Source: Drechslerella dactyloides (taxonomy: Eukaryota > Ascomycota > Orbiliomycetes > Orbiliales > Orbiliaceae). From it: a stretch of 64,000 bases of DNA. Positions 35,295 to 47,173 of the stretch are shown here, in pieces (the first letter of the stretch is position 1; every line of letters starts with the position of its first letter). The translations under genes were made by a program, and so were the position numbers. The notes beneath the pieces are model-generated. The model saw only the letters and a list, made by a program, of their open reading frames with translations, made no database searches and was not told the DNA's origin. The stretch lies in assembly GCA_020064725.1 (NCBI GenBank), contig JAGTWJ010000007.1, positions 2,604,001 through 2,668,000 on the forward strand, given 5' to 3'.

Positions 35295-37127
35295 TCATTG
35301 AGCGTTACACCGAGGCCGAGGTACCAAGTTGTTCACGGCTAATATAACGTGACTCGGCAGCTGGCTGGTTACTGGCGTGTGAACGCCAGCATCTTGAGAG
35401 GCAGCTAGCATCCAAGCGCAACGTTACGCCGGAATCGAATCTCAGCTTGCGCAATTTTCGACATCGGTTCGATTCGCGAAACAGCCTTCCAGCCCGATCG
35501 ACTGATAGAGGGGCCGACTCTAGGGACAAAAGCAATTATAGCTATAGCAACAGATTTGGGCTGGGGCCTGTGCGACCAGGCCTCGACGTCACGAATCGAT
35601 TCGAACTAACGTTAATTAACACGACCCGGCATCCCCTGAAGACCGACCGTAGCAGGCTTGTTGGCTCCTGAAATCCTCGGTCACCGAAGGCGTCTGTATG
35701 TCCTGTGCGGACCCCATTTGCTTGTACTTTAATTGAAAACAGCTACACGTTCTCATGTGTCTCGACGGTTTTCATGTGGGGAATCGCGGCTTTCCACCTG
35801 CCAACTCGCGCCATCGCGAGCTCGCTACCAGCATAGTCAATCCTGCATCGTGGGTTTCTGGGCCAGACAAGGCAGCTAGAACACCATGGTACCATGCATC
35901 CCCAACCAACCCCCTCGCTTTCGTGATACCAGGATCTCACCAATTTCACGTCACTCGCAACCAAGGCCTTGATGGAGCAAGTGATGTGCTTCCCTGGTCA
36001 GTCAAAATATTCAGATGCCTGGTTATGGAATCATTGCGAATTCGAAGGATCTTCGATGGCGGGCTCCGATCAACTTAGAGTTCTACGCTAAAAATTGTCG
36101 TGAGTCTTCTTAGCGTCCCACGTCGGTTAGTTTTGTAGCAGATTGGAGGATGGTCTCACCATTAGAATCCCATGACCAAAATTCTAAGTTGGCGAAAACA
36201 ATCGAGTGTCGGGCGTCGGCTGTACAGGCGACAGCAGCTTCCACCGTTCTCACAGCCGAATTTTTCTATAATATTGATTCTTCGCAATAGATTGTTGCTA
36301 TGGCTTATCTTAACTCGCATCAAAATAATCAAGCGCGTAATCGAAGCTACTCCCCGGCAGAAGCAACCTCTTCTTTACAACAACCTATGTCCCTTGTATA
36401 TAACGAGCAATACTCCGTAGCTTGCTCAAGTCTGAGCTAATGCCGGATATATTGTATCAGAAGAGGGCTTTAGAATTATGGAAGTATAGTATCAGCTAGC
36501 AGTGGTGCATGCGGCAGAGTAAAAAAAGCAGGTAATATTGAGCCCGGGGACATATTATAACGCGATGGTCCTCCATTCTCGAATTTCTAAGGAAATAACA
36601 TGGGATAGGCGAGCGAGCACTGTTTGGGCAATTCGAATGCATTTAGACAGTTTCATCGGAGCTACGTAGCGCTACCACGAAAAAAAACAACCCGCACTAC
36701 CTAGATGGCTTGGAACGACTGGCGTCAATCCTAGGTGATTCCTGCGCACGAACTAACAGCTAGGTGTCAGTTCTGTTCTACATCGGGCTTGAAAGACGAG
36801 GAACACAAGCCGATCAATCAAGATAGTACTATGGTAGTTGCCAGAGCATCATTTTTGTAGTCAAATCAGTGGAAGGGGACGGTATCGATGGATTTTTCTA
36901 CAAAAACGGTTAGTATCCGACAAGGTACGTACACAAGTACTGTCTACCAGCTTGCACCCTGACATGCACGTGTGCTAGCTAGCTTAGACGGCATCAATTA
37001 ATACTTTGGCACAATTAACATTCCTCGCACCTGCTTCAGGGTGCTCGGGTTTCCTGGCTGAGGTTATGTTGACTGGGACTTATTTCAAAGATCATGCATC
37101 GGATTACGATATGATCGAGGCATGTGT

Positions 37128-37658
37128 CTAACGCGGAGACGTATCGAATATAGCTCCATGATCTTTAGGAGCCTGTGCATTGATTATAGGTGCTATAGAG
37201 CGATTAGGTCTAGTCTTATAGTATCTTACGTTTCCCTGGCGAGCTAAGATCGCTATCGTTACCTTAAGCCTTGTACAACCGTGCAATCGCTTCACCACTA
37301 TCCCTTTGAGCCTAAGTTTCTGGCTTCGGACACCTTTAACAAAGATAAGGATAGGCACTTTCACTTTCTTCTCGGAGGGCAGCATCTCCGAAACGACTTT
37401 TTTCTTAACCGATCCTGTACCTTGACCATCTAGCTCTTCCTGGTACGTTGCTCCTGTCTCGTCATCGAGTTTATCCAATGCATTGACCTCGAATCTCCTT
37501 GAGACGGTCACAATTGCACGGTCTGTTATGAAAAGCCTGGCCAGGCCCTCGTTTGGGTGGGCAGGGAACGGAACATTATACTTCAACAAAAAAAATTCTG
37601 CCTGTAAAGGCCGGTGTGCCCAAAACCCTTCCCCGGATCCATGCTCGCACCCCACCAC
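37128..37658 (-). pseudogene. Orphan protein-like open frame (about 176 codons), possible gene relic
   Basis: I do not recognise it. The frame is open for 176 codons in a region where most frames are short. It lacks an ATG at the left end (it would start at GTG), and the first internal ATG leaves only about 83 residues. Composition is protein-like, with mixed charge: an acidic patch (DKLDDETGATYQEE) and a basic, hydrophobic C-terminal half (KVKVPILIFVKG, RLHGCTRLKVTIAI). No intron signals join it to neighbouring frames. It may be a fragment of an old gene or mobile element, or chance. Confidence 0.3.
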
Positions 37659-37659
37659 A

Positions 37660-39840
37660 CTCGCTTGCCTTGCTTTTTCTTCCTTGAGGCTTGTCCTGTT
37701 AGCACAGACACCTCACGGCAAGAACAAGCAATATTCATGGCCCCGCGTTACTCAATAGACGGCCAGATCCGGAAGATAGATATGTAGTTGGGTAAAGCTC
37801 GACCTCAAAACCAGAGTACCTGGACATCTCCGTAATCAATTCGCAAGTAGCCAACTGAGAACTCTGCATTCTCCGCTTGGTGCTATAGAACCAGGAATTA
37901 AGGGGTTTGTAAAGCCATCAAGGTATCGCTTGCTATAACCAAACCCTGTGCTTTCAAGAGCATGAGTCTAGCTGAATATGTCGGCATTACGTATTAATGA
38001 ATTTCGGCAAACAGGAAGGAATTTATGTTCTAGACTGGACCCTGAACGCAAACAAGCTCAATCAAGTGGGATGGTGATACATCTCCCCGGAACCCCCACC
38101 AACCAGGCAAATTGGGCGGCTTCTACATATGTAGACGCAAGAGTAAGTTTATGCAGCGGCTGGCAACTGGAAATGTGGAGTACCTGACTACTATTTGGTG
38201 TTTGGGTACCTGCCCTGTTGCTGACCCTTGGAACCCTTTCGCGGTCGCATGGACGCGTGAGTACGAGGACTTGGTGGAATCCGTAACACCATGGTACCAC
38301 CAGTGCTTATATAATCACCAGCGGCTCGTTCAATTCTGTCGCAACCTTTTGTTGAAGGCACTTATTCAAAGATACTTCTCGTTCGAAGAAGTAGTTTTAA
38401 GGGGTTTGAAACTCGGACTGCTTCGTGAATTCAGAGTTATGAGCTCGACTGGAGATATTCAGCATGGTTTGCTCGCACCCGAAAAATTATGACGCAAAAC
38501 AATACTATTCTATGAGGTGAGCAGATACTATACATATCGTTATTATGGCCTCCTACAATAGCAAACTAATAGGCTAGCAATTTAGTGAGTGCTCTATGAT
38601 TCAATTAGATATCTAAGGAGAGAGTGTCGACATAAATCGTGTTACAAAAGCTGGAAGGCTATGCACATTGCATCAGTCTAGTCGTGAGTCTGTCGTGTTA
38701 ATGCAATGCGGACCTCTATTGAATTAGCAGGCGGTTGAGTCGCCTGCTTCGAGACGAACGCGAAGACATTCTGTTTCTGGGCTTAATCAAAGCTATCAAT
38801 TGCGACTACCGGACTAGCGACGTGCCAGCCACTAAACTTGTCGACATGAGGCTGTTGGGGCGGCTTATATTCATCGATCCTTGTACCGTGTGAGATTCGG
38901 GTCTCAGATGTTTCGCTGTATACCATTACAGGTTAAGCTTGATGGCGACCAACCCATTTCACAATCAAGCCCATGCTAAACTCATGTCTGCACGACCTGA
39001 CAGGTCATTTGATCTTCTTTTAAGTCTGACCCGGAGTGTTCCGTAGTCGTTAAGACTCTCACTTTCTGTCTCGGCTAGGTGCTGAGCTACGTTTCCATAA
39101 ATGTTTCCTTCTGGATTGCGTCCTGCTGCGATGGCACCTATTCAGACGGCTTTTTAGATTATAGTGTCTTCGTTTGGTAGGCCGTTCGAAAAAAAAAAAA
39201 AAAAAAACGCCCGCAACAAGCTAGCTAGTTCGTCATGTCATACGACCCACGGCTTCCGGTTGAAAGCGTGAGAATTGGGGATTACGAGCAACTGGTTTCG
39301 CGGTAACAACATGACAGCCAGGCCGCGAGGCTGGGGCGAGGGGTTCAACGCCTAGAGCTCTGGATATGGGGAGATAAATCTGAACGGAGCGGCAACATCG
39401 AGGGAGGAGGACAGGGCGAGGGAATTGCGTTTTTCCCCACGTAACGAACGTCCCGTTTGTGAAGAGTGCACCGACGGAATGGTAATGACGCTCATAGGCT
39501 AGATGAGCAGCTGGCGGGCAAGCTTGCAAGAAGCATTATGCGAGAGACTCAATCGATTCGGATTCTCTTCGCCGTCGGTCGGTTTCGTGGTATAGCTAAT
39601 GTGCAAGTATATCTCTAAGTATCCACGGAGAGAGGTATATTTCTTTTGCTTCTTGAAGAATTGCTCTACTATTTATTAATTGTTTCCTGTATTATTTAAT
39701 TTTTTCCTCGTCCTCCTCGTTTGCGAAATGCCTCAAACTAAGTCTGCCATCCCACAAGCTAATGTGCATACACTAGCTCCAGAATAAGGCCCTAGGCCTG
39801 TCTCTTTCAACCCCAGGCAGTCTGTCCGTCGCCTTTCTGC
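37660..39840. other. Gene-poor region, right part of the gap
   Basis: No gene is supported. An A19 run lies at 39189-39207. The longest frame (38112-38492, +) has no recognisable features. Confidence 0.45.
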
Positions 39841-39844
39841 CGTT

Positions 39845-40034
39845 TGCTGTTCATCGACTTTCTTTTCTTTTCTTTTCCTTTCTTTCTTTTGCTTCTTTCT
39901 TTTCTTACTTGCTGCGTTTTTTCTTCTTTGGTCATTTTTCCATTTTTCTTTTTACACTCTCGGGGTTTCCTGCTTCCTTCCAGGTTGTGGCATTTGCCCT
40001 GCTGCCGGCCAAAATTATTAGCTGCATGTTCGCC

Positions 40035-40065
<31 letters not shown>

Positions 40066-40100
40066 TAATAATAATAACAAAAAAAAATAAAAAATAAAAT
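39845..40100 (+). repeat. Pyrimidine tract, then A28 and an AT-rich simple tail
   Basis: A plus-strand CTTT-rich tract (about 39850-39960) is followed by about 70 nt of mixed sequence, then 28 consecutive A (40035-40062) and a TAA/A-rich tail to about 40105. The tail resembles a retroposon end, but no coding part of such an element is readable upstream. Confidence 0.5.
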
Positions 40101-40552
40101 AATAATTGTTACCAGTGTCGATGCCCAGGCCAATTGCTGGTGCCTCTGGACTAAGGCCGAAGTCAAACTGTTCTAACAGACTAGCTACCTGCAAACCTGG
40201 ATTGTAGCCGGTCCTGCCTGCCTGTTTCCTTTGCACACTTAATTTAACTTAGCTTGGGATACGGATAGTCGATTGACGCTGGTTACAGAGCCTAGCGGAG
40301 TCTGGCCTACTAAATTTGTCTTCTGTTCCCACTTACGACAGCATGCTGGGCGCAACCGGACCACAAACTCCTCGTCTTAAGATAAAAGGCAGCGGAAGAG
40401 AGGATACGGAACATGGATACATATTTATGCACCGTCTGCCCCCCCCAAACGTCCACCTCGCTCTGCTCGTTTTTATATCCACTCAAATCCACTTGCTTTG
40501 ATTCTTGGTTTTGTTATCACGTTCGTTTTATTTTATTTTTGTTTGTTTGCAG

Positions 40553-40797
40553 TTCCGTTGGGCAAGCCCGGAGGACGCGTGAAGCCAGTCGACACCATCG
40601 TTGATTACCGATTGGTAGATTCACGAGGAAGACAGATATTGGATCTGGGTCTCGGGTTACAGACGCCAACCTCAGCCAGTCGAGTATCGAGAGTATCGTT
40701 CGATTTCCATTTGCCTCCGCCAGACCCTGCAGAGCTAGAGGAGACCTCGTTTAATACACACTCAGCTTCGCCCTATCCGTTCAGATCCAACATTTAA
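40553..40797 (+). CDS. Candidate terminal exon of an unrecognised gene
   Basis: A T-rich intron-like stretch ends in GTTTGTTTGCAG at 40552, and a protein-like open frame then runs about 81 codons to TAA at 40795-40797. It includes VDTIVDYRLVDSRGRQILDL and a proline-rich part (HLPPPDPAEL). Charge balance and hydrophobic spacing look coding. I could not find a matching upstream exon with a good donor and ATG, so the gene may be broken or the call wrong. The AT-rich sequence after the stop could be a 3' untranslated region. Confidence 0.3.
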
Positions 40798-41476
40798 TGT
40801 CACTTCCATACCATCTCTTCGACTATTTAAATATACTTCATTTTGCCTGTTAGTGATCAGTTTTATCTGCTACACGCGCACGACCGACCAGCTACGATTT
40901 TACTTTTTGGTTATTGGGTTGCAACTTTGCGCAGAGGCGAACCTGCGATCGAGCTGCTGAATTCAAGCTTTGAATAATCTCATATCCGGCCTTAACGAGT
41001 CCGGCTAGACGAGCTTGCCACAACAGAAGATAATTCCTTAATTCTTATTCCCATCAGTTTTATGACCAATTGCTATCACTCATCAGGAAAGGTATTTATT
41101 AATAGCATGATTTTATGACAGCTGCTTTGCTGCGGCGTTTATCCACCCGAGTCCTGAGAGAATTTTGTGCCAAAACCACGGATTCTGTGAGGGCATTTTC
41201 GTTTGAGGCCTTGGTTTCAGCTATCGACATCCCACGATCGATATAGAGCCTCAAGCTTGAGGAACCGAAACACACCAGAACACGCTGTTCGTGTTTAAGA
41301 CACGCGACAGTCCTCAATTACTCGGGCCAGTTTTGAAGCTTCAAGTTTGCAGGGACAAAGTAGCACTGCTGGAAGTTCCCGTTTTGCAAAGTCGTGCCGG
41401 ATCGAGCGACTGTTAGCTGATCTGATATCAAAAGATCTGGTTTCGTTCTGCTCTCTGTCTTGAAGCTAGCGGCAGG

Positions 41477-41485
41477 TATATAAAA
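41477..41485 (+). promoter_or_regulatory. TATA box candidate
   Basis: TATATAAAA is a strong match, followed at about 40 nt by CATCACAACATC, a typical fungal start-site context. No annotated gene follows directly; the first ATG downstream (41521) opens only a six-codon frame. Confidence 0.4.
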
Positions 41486-41573
41486 ATCTACCAGAGTCTG
41501 GCATCACAACATCAAAATCTATGCGCCGAGCATTATTCTGAGTGTCAACTCCCCGACACGCGACCACTGCCCA

Positions 41574-42167
41574 TTGCCATCTCTTGACCGACTCAACAAT
41601 CATCCACACGAGATACGCACGCCTCCTTTTGAACCTGGATCATCTGGATATATTTGTGAGCTCCTGCTTACCTGCGACACCATCGAGTGCTTGAAACGAC
41701 GGCAATTCTGGAAGACCCACAAGCTTGATCGAGCCTCGCAAGCTAGAACGAGGAGCCTGACAACCTTCTCCAGCAAGGTTCAAACGACATATCTGCATCC
41801 TTCCCATCTAATAGGCCTACTCTCTTGGTCTCTTCTCAGATACGCACATACGAACTTACGTCCATCTTTTCGTTCCTCTTCCCGGCAACATCTTCGAATC
41901 AAGACCAATTGCCAGCACTCCCTAATCGAACTCGACGGCTTCGTTCCAGGTAACTCAGCTATAGCTACGGGCCATCATAGCCGGATATCACTGCTCGTGA
42001 CCAAGAGCGAAATCAACGAAGTCTATCCCATAAGCTTAGTGCTATACGAGCATCTCCACCCTGCATTGATTGCGAACGGCGCAGCTGCTAGCATCAGCAT
42101 CACGACCATCGCCATTCTTCCAGTTGGACTCGGCGCAAAAAGCAAAGCAAGAACAGAGTCACTTTAG
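41574..42167 (+). other. ATG-less open frame of 197 codons behind a TATA box
   Basis: The frame is open for 594 nt but contains no ATG at all, so it cannot be a simple gene. It could be part of a spliced gene, a long leader or a non-coding transcript. The sequence carries CAT/TCTTCG-rich leader-like stretches (41870-41950) and a GTAACT donor-like site near 41950. No domain is recognised. Confidence 0.25.
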
Positions 42168-42169
42168 GC

Positions 42170-43658
42170 CGTCGCTCAGTCAGCTTTGAGCAAATATCAG
42201 ACCGCGGTTGAGCGAACCGTCGCGTCTTTAGGAGGAAGCGGATATCTGAATTCGATTCGATCGATCGATATCGATTCGCGGCTGCGGAGAACAAAGCTCC
42301 CGTGGAAGAGCGCAACCCGCCGCGTGTCTCAGAGCGGGTAGCAGCCGTCCAACCAAGCAATTGACGTGTCCGAACGGTTGCTCGACTATCATCGCCAGCT
42401 CGTGCCACTATCTCCGACCAGTCAACCAATTGCAGGGGTGCTAAAGCGGGACGGCAGTATTGCAGTGATGGCGGAACGAATACTCTTGTGCATTTTTCTC
42501 GTGTTGTGGTAAGTTTTCAAACTGCACCGTGCTTTAGTGCCTACGGCCATCAGCCATCAGGATCCCTGCTACCATCCACAGCTCCTCCACTGCGGCTTCG
42601 GGGTTGAGTCCACGGCGGTTCCTATCGAATTTTCGTGTTCAACAAGTTCAAGACTGGTTGGCTGGCCGGCCTGCTGGAGGCTGCTGTAACCGGTGCTGCC
42701 TCGAGGTGTCCCTTCCCCTTTACGCCCTTCGTACCTTCTCTTCCCTTCCCTTGTCTTGCCATGCCCATGCCCATGCCTTCCAAGCGTCATCCAAATTTTG
42801 CCGTCAAACCTTTGCGTGTGGACGGACGTGCCCGCGGGGCATTCTCACTTCTGAACTGAACTCTTGCCGGGGCCCAAGCGAGGATGAAATCTCCCAATGA
42901 ACAAAGGCAGATTTAGGCAGTTTCGAGCGCGAGCCAAACCTTTTGATGCTCCCTGATCGAACCTTCGTCTCGCTATCATCCTATGAGCGGGTCCTGCTAC
43001 TGCATCCGCCTGGTGGCTTGCGACCCGCTAACTTAATCAGCTTCGTTGGCCTTTCCTGCACCTCACCCATTGTCTACACATTGGCAGCTGCTGTCGGTTG
43101 GTGTCCCTCGACTCCATCGCCAATAGCAGCTGGACGCCTTCGCTTCCGTGCATTTCGCTGCTGCAATCGCTCCGGCTGCTGGCTGCGTGGAGACTTGCTC
43201 GAGACGCCTTCCCGCATGAGCGAGATGTGCATGAGATTTTTTTGATTGGGTTCCCCCGTCGAGAAACAATTGAAGGGTGGGAAAGTGCATGCATGCATAT
43301 TACCTACAACTGTCCTGGTCTAGCCATCGCTCCAACCTTCAAGGTCCCACCAAGGGGATCCCGACGGCCCACCATTGCAGCTTCTCAAACTTGAACGATG
43401 CAGTTGCATGCACTTCGTCTCGGACAGGTTGTTAGCGTACGGGGGTAGATGTCAGGGATCATGGAGCCCACAAGACACTCGATGACTTATGGAAACCTCC
43501 ACATGAAAGCTGTCGGACCTCCTCTACACTAGCGGGTGGGGTGCAAAAGTTGACGCGATAAGCCTCTGGCCGCGACATTGCGGAATCCCGGCAGACGAAG
43601 ATCATACTAGCCACTCTTGTTCTTTCTGACTTTCTTTTTTTTGTCGAGTCTTGTCCTC
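42170..43658. other. Intergenic region and promoter of the GT2 gene
   Basis: No supportable gene. Just before the ATG at 43659 lies a pyrimidine tract (about 43617-43657), the usual fungal promoter or leader signature. Confidence 0.5.
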
Positions 43659-45159
43659 ATGCAGTTCGATGCGAAATCCAATCCTGAAAATAGCGAAAGG
43701 TCTTGAGCAATTTGCTAACCGTATCCGGCGATTGCCGAACTTTGGCGTGCAGGCTTTACCGTTATGTCCGACTCATTGTCAACTGCATCGCGTCTTGGAC
43801 ATTCCGTCCTATTCCAATACCTGAAAAGCCGACTTACACACCAGAAGATGCCACTCTTGTCATCCCCACAATCGACGGCGAGGGTGAAGATTTCAAAGAA
43901 ACCCTTAGACGATGCTTGGAAACTGGACTGAAGGAAATCATCATTGTCACTATCAAACGTCACCAACAACGTCTTGAGGATGTCGCTTCAAGCATGGACC
44001 CCAACCGGATCCGGGTCTTTGCTATTCGCAAAGCAAATAAGCGCAAACAAATGGTTAAAGCAATTCCAGAAGTCAAGACTAAAATCCTCATATTCGCGGA
44101 CGACGATATAATGTGGCCCAAAACCTTTTTACCCTGGATCCTCGCACCTTTCGAGAACCCTCGAATTGGCGGTGCTGGTACGAGCCAGCGCTTGCAGCGA
44201 ACACCGAACCGCACATTTTGGACTATTCTTGGCGCCTTCTATCTCGAACGTCGCAACTTCGAATTCTCGGCGACCACTCACATGGACGGCGGCGTCTCTT
44301 GCTTGAGCGGACGCACCGTTGCTTACCGCACCAAGATCCTTCAAGACAAAGCCTTTATGGACGGATTCACAAATGAACTTTGGCGTGGAAAATTTGCTCT
44401 GAACACGGACGACGACAATTTTCTCACGAGATGGATCGTTAGTCACGGTTGGGATTCCTACGAGCAGTGCCATGACGAATGCGAACTGCGAACAACCCTG
44501 TCCGACGATTCCAAATTCCTCAAGCAATGTCTACGTTGGGCGAGAAGCAATTGGCGCAGCAACTATACGAGTATGTTCAAGGAGAAACACATCTGGAGGT
44601 ATGAATCCATTTACATCCGAATGTAATGATATAAGCTTACATATGGTCTCGACAGCCGCCAACCATGGTGCTCTTATGCTTTGCATATGGCCACCTTCAA
44701 TCCTCCGGCACTTATCTCTGACTTCGGTCTCCTCTACCTTCTCTATAAAGCCACCGCGTTTGACAAAGATTTCCAAACAAATTGCATGGTTGCGCAAGGA
44801 ATTTGGATGCTCTGCACGAAGGTCGTCAAGCTGCTACCACACTTCTGGCGATATCCAACCGACCTCTGCTATCTTCCGATCTCGATTCTTTTCGGGTATT
44901 TTCATGGGTTCATCAAATACTACGCCCTCTTCACTCTTAATGAGGTAAGTTCGCATAAAGCGAATCCGTTCACCATCACTTATCCAGATCTGTTTTAACA
45001 AATATTTTTGCCTCATAGACTGCTTGGGGAAGCCGTGAAGGAGTTGATGACTCTGAAGATAAGGAGGAAGAACCATTCGCCTACAATCGTATCAATGACT
45101 TTGACGTCGAAAATGGCAACTTGCTGGACGAAAAGAAAGGAATCCTAGAAAAACTGTAG
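43659..45159 (+). CDS. cpsA: Family 2 glycosyltransferase, CpsA/GT2-type polysaccharide synthase (438 aa, four exons)
   Basis: Joining exons 43659-43699, 43753-44598, 44656-44944 and 45019-45159 gives 1317 nt and 438 residues without a stop. Introns 2 and 3 have GTATGA and GTAAGT donors. Intron 1 has a weak GTCTTG donor but a perfect GCTAACC branch site and restores the conserved start of the domain. The protein is membrane-bound: an N-terminal hydrophobic segment (about 15-32) and at least two more near the C-terminus. The catalytic domain shows ADDD (Asp130-132, nucleotide-sugar/metal binding), TDDDNF (Asp233-235, acceptor side) and QCLRW (272-276, the processive Q..RW motif). These match hyaluronan, chitin and cellulose synthase-like GT2 enzymes. 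Fungal relatives are known as CpsA/GT2 and are linked to cell surface polysaccharide and hyphal growth. The polymer made is not known. The C-terminal tail is acidic and hydrophilic. Confidence 0.88.
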
Positions 45160-47173
45160 GACATGTTCTTATTCGGCGCCCTTTCAATCGTCCTGTTGTC
45201 CTTTGTCATCCTACCACCTACCGATTTCGGATGGGGACGCGTATTTGATTATGCTCGCGACCCTTAGATATCGTCTGGCGTAACACTTCTCGACACGCCT
45301 TCATCCGGCCCGACTCTCCGGGCTATATATACGACCTCAAAACATCTCTCCTCATACGACTCTTGGCACCTCCCGTCCTCTAACGATACGGAGCATGTGC
45401 AACTACCACATCAATCTGCTACTTGATCTAAAGAACCAGGACCTTTTGTTTCAGAATTGCATTTTAGCCATCGTTTTCTGACAGCATTCCGATGCAGACC
45501 CAAAATTTACTCTCTTAATTCCGTCCTATCACTGCATTAGTCTCACATTTCTGACGTTTCTGCCCTGCTACTCTTTCACGGAATCTCAAAAGTCGGTGTT
45601 CAGTCTTCTGTTTTAAGCTCTTCTTCAAGGTCTTTACGGGAATATCTTTTACTTTTCATTGCTTTTGTACTGGATATCGGCGTTTATGGCTGAATATTTT
45701 ACGGTTTATCTTTTCACCTCGATTCTTCCGACCCATAGCTACGGGTAATAGCATACTTGCATTATCATTACTCCTTGTCCATTTGGGCGAAAGGTGTTCC
45801 GTGATTCCACTATTCCTAATTCTTTTTCCATCTTTGCTTTCCTTTTCTTCCCAAATCATCCCGTTCAACGGAACCCTAACTCGCACCGTTATATTATGAT
45901 CCCTTACATCATGCTTCCAAGAATTGGAAAGGTTGAATTCATGAAGGGAGGGGTGGTCTTGAAATTGTTCCGCCCATTAGTGTCCGCCTTCATCAAACAT
46001 TTAAAAGTCCGAAACCTGTTTTATTATCATCCGAGGATCGAGCGCTGAAAGAAAGAAAACGATTTGTATAGTAGGACATCAAGAAATTGGGTTAAATACA
46101 TGATTCATGTTATTAAAGTCAAACGAATTAACTCAATATAGCTTCGTAACATGGTTTTTAGTCCTTTATGTGAGCCAGCGCTTCCGTAACCTATGTAACT
46201 AGACACACAGATGCACTGGCCAACAGGCAATTAATATATTGCAATAGATACTTCCTTGCGAGCGCGTTGATCGCGATTTTGATGTCAATCCTTCGAAGGT
46301 GTGCGGCAGTAGATAATAGAGGTTGAACGCTTTGGCTCTTCCACAGGCGCAATATCAAGCAAGGTTGTCCTTGGGTTTGAGCACTGCTTGTAGCATTCAA
46401 AATCGCCTCAAGATGGCCGATAATTAGACTTCCTAAAGGGTTACTTGATTGTGTTGGCAAGCGCCGGCTGCCAACCACTTCTAAATTTAGCAGGTGTTAG
46501 GGCTAGTCCAAAGAGCCTCTCAGGAGCCTTGCTGTGTACACCCTCTTACCTAGGTTGCTCATTGCGATTGGCCTGACCGAATCGCGACGCGGAAATCAAG
46601 CTGGTCAGAAATCCCTGGATGCTTGCTGTGTGCATGTGCATGAAATATCAAACTTGGGGATGGAATTCGAAGGGTGTGAAGCTAGACCCCGGGCTTCTCG
46701 CTTCACCTGGCGCCGGGTATGCAATGCACCTGCGGGTGCCTGCATCCAAAGGATCGAGTTTTTGAGATCGCAGGGTCTCAATGAGAGGTCATGGGTCAGC
46801 TCAATCGCTTTTTGAAGTTCCTAGCGCGGTACGTGGCCCAGGCCAATCCAAAGCCTCGAGGCCGAAATACTCTCTGTGATCAACTAAACTAAGCACCGAG
46901 CCTGACTTCATGTATAAATTCCGCGTGGATGGTCACATGTCATCACTCGGAAGGCGTAGCTTAGCAGCTGTTGTCTCCTGCGATATCTTACCACCAGGAA
47001 TATTCACCAATTGCTCCCCACGCATTGATTTCTCCCCCCGAAGGAGTTCTTCTATAATCCTCAGTCTCTCATTATCCTAAAACCTAGACATATTCTTTCG
47101 CCCTATCCTTGGATTAGCTTCGAACTATAGTACTATCTATACAAACATTCGCCGGCTGAGTTACGGACAGAGA
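45160..47173. other. Intergenic region
   Basis: To about 46000 the sequence is probably the 3' end of the GT2 gene. No gene is seen in the rest. The last 250 bases hold the promoter of the CorA-like gene. Confidence 0.5.
46913..46918 (+). promoter_or_regulatory. TATA box candidate for the CorA-like gene
   Basis: TATAAA (in TGTATAAATT) lies about 255 nt before the ATG at 47174, with a C/T-rich stretch (47025-47105) between them. Confidence 0.4.

Larger units (their letters stand above)
31950..37100. other. Gene-poor region, middle of the gap
   Basis: No gene is supported. Notable content is a T23 tract followed by an AG-rich tract (33609-33669), a T16 tract (34188-34203) and an inverted repeat at 35263-35294. 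The many short frames have no recognisable domain. Confidence 0.45.

Noticed and set aside
35456..35476. B-box-like GGTTCGATTC
   Set aside because: The flanking bases do not pair as a T-stem and no A-box lies at the right distance.
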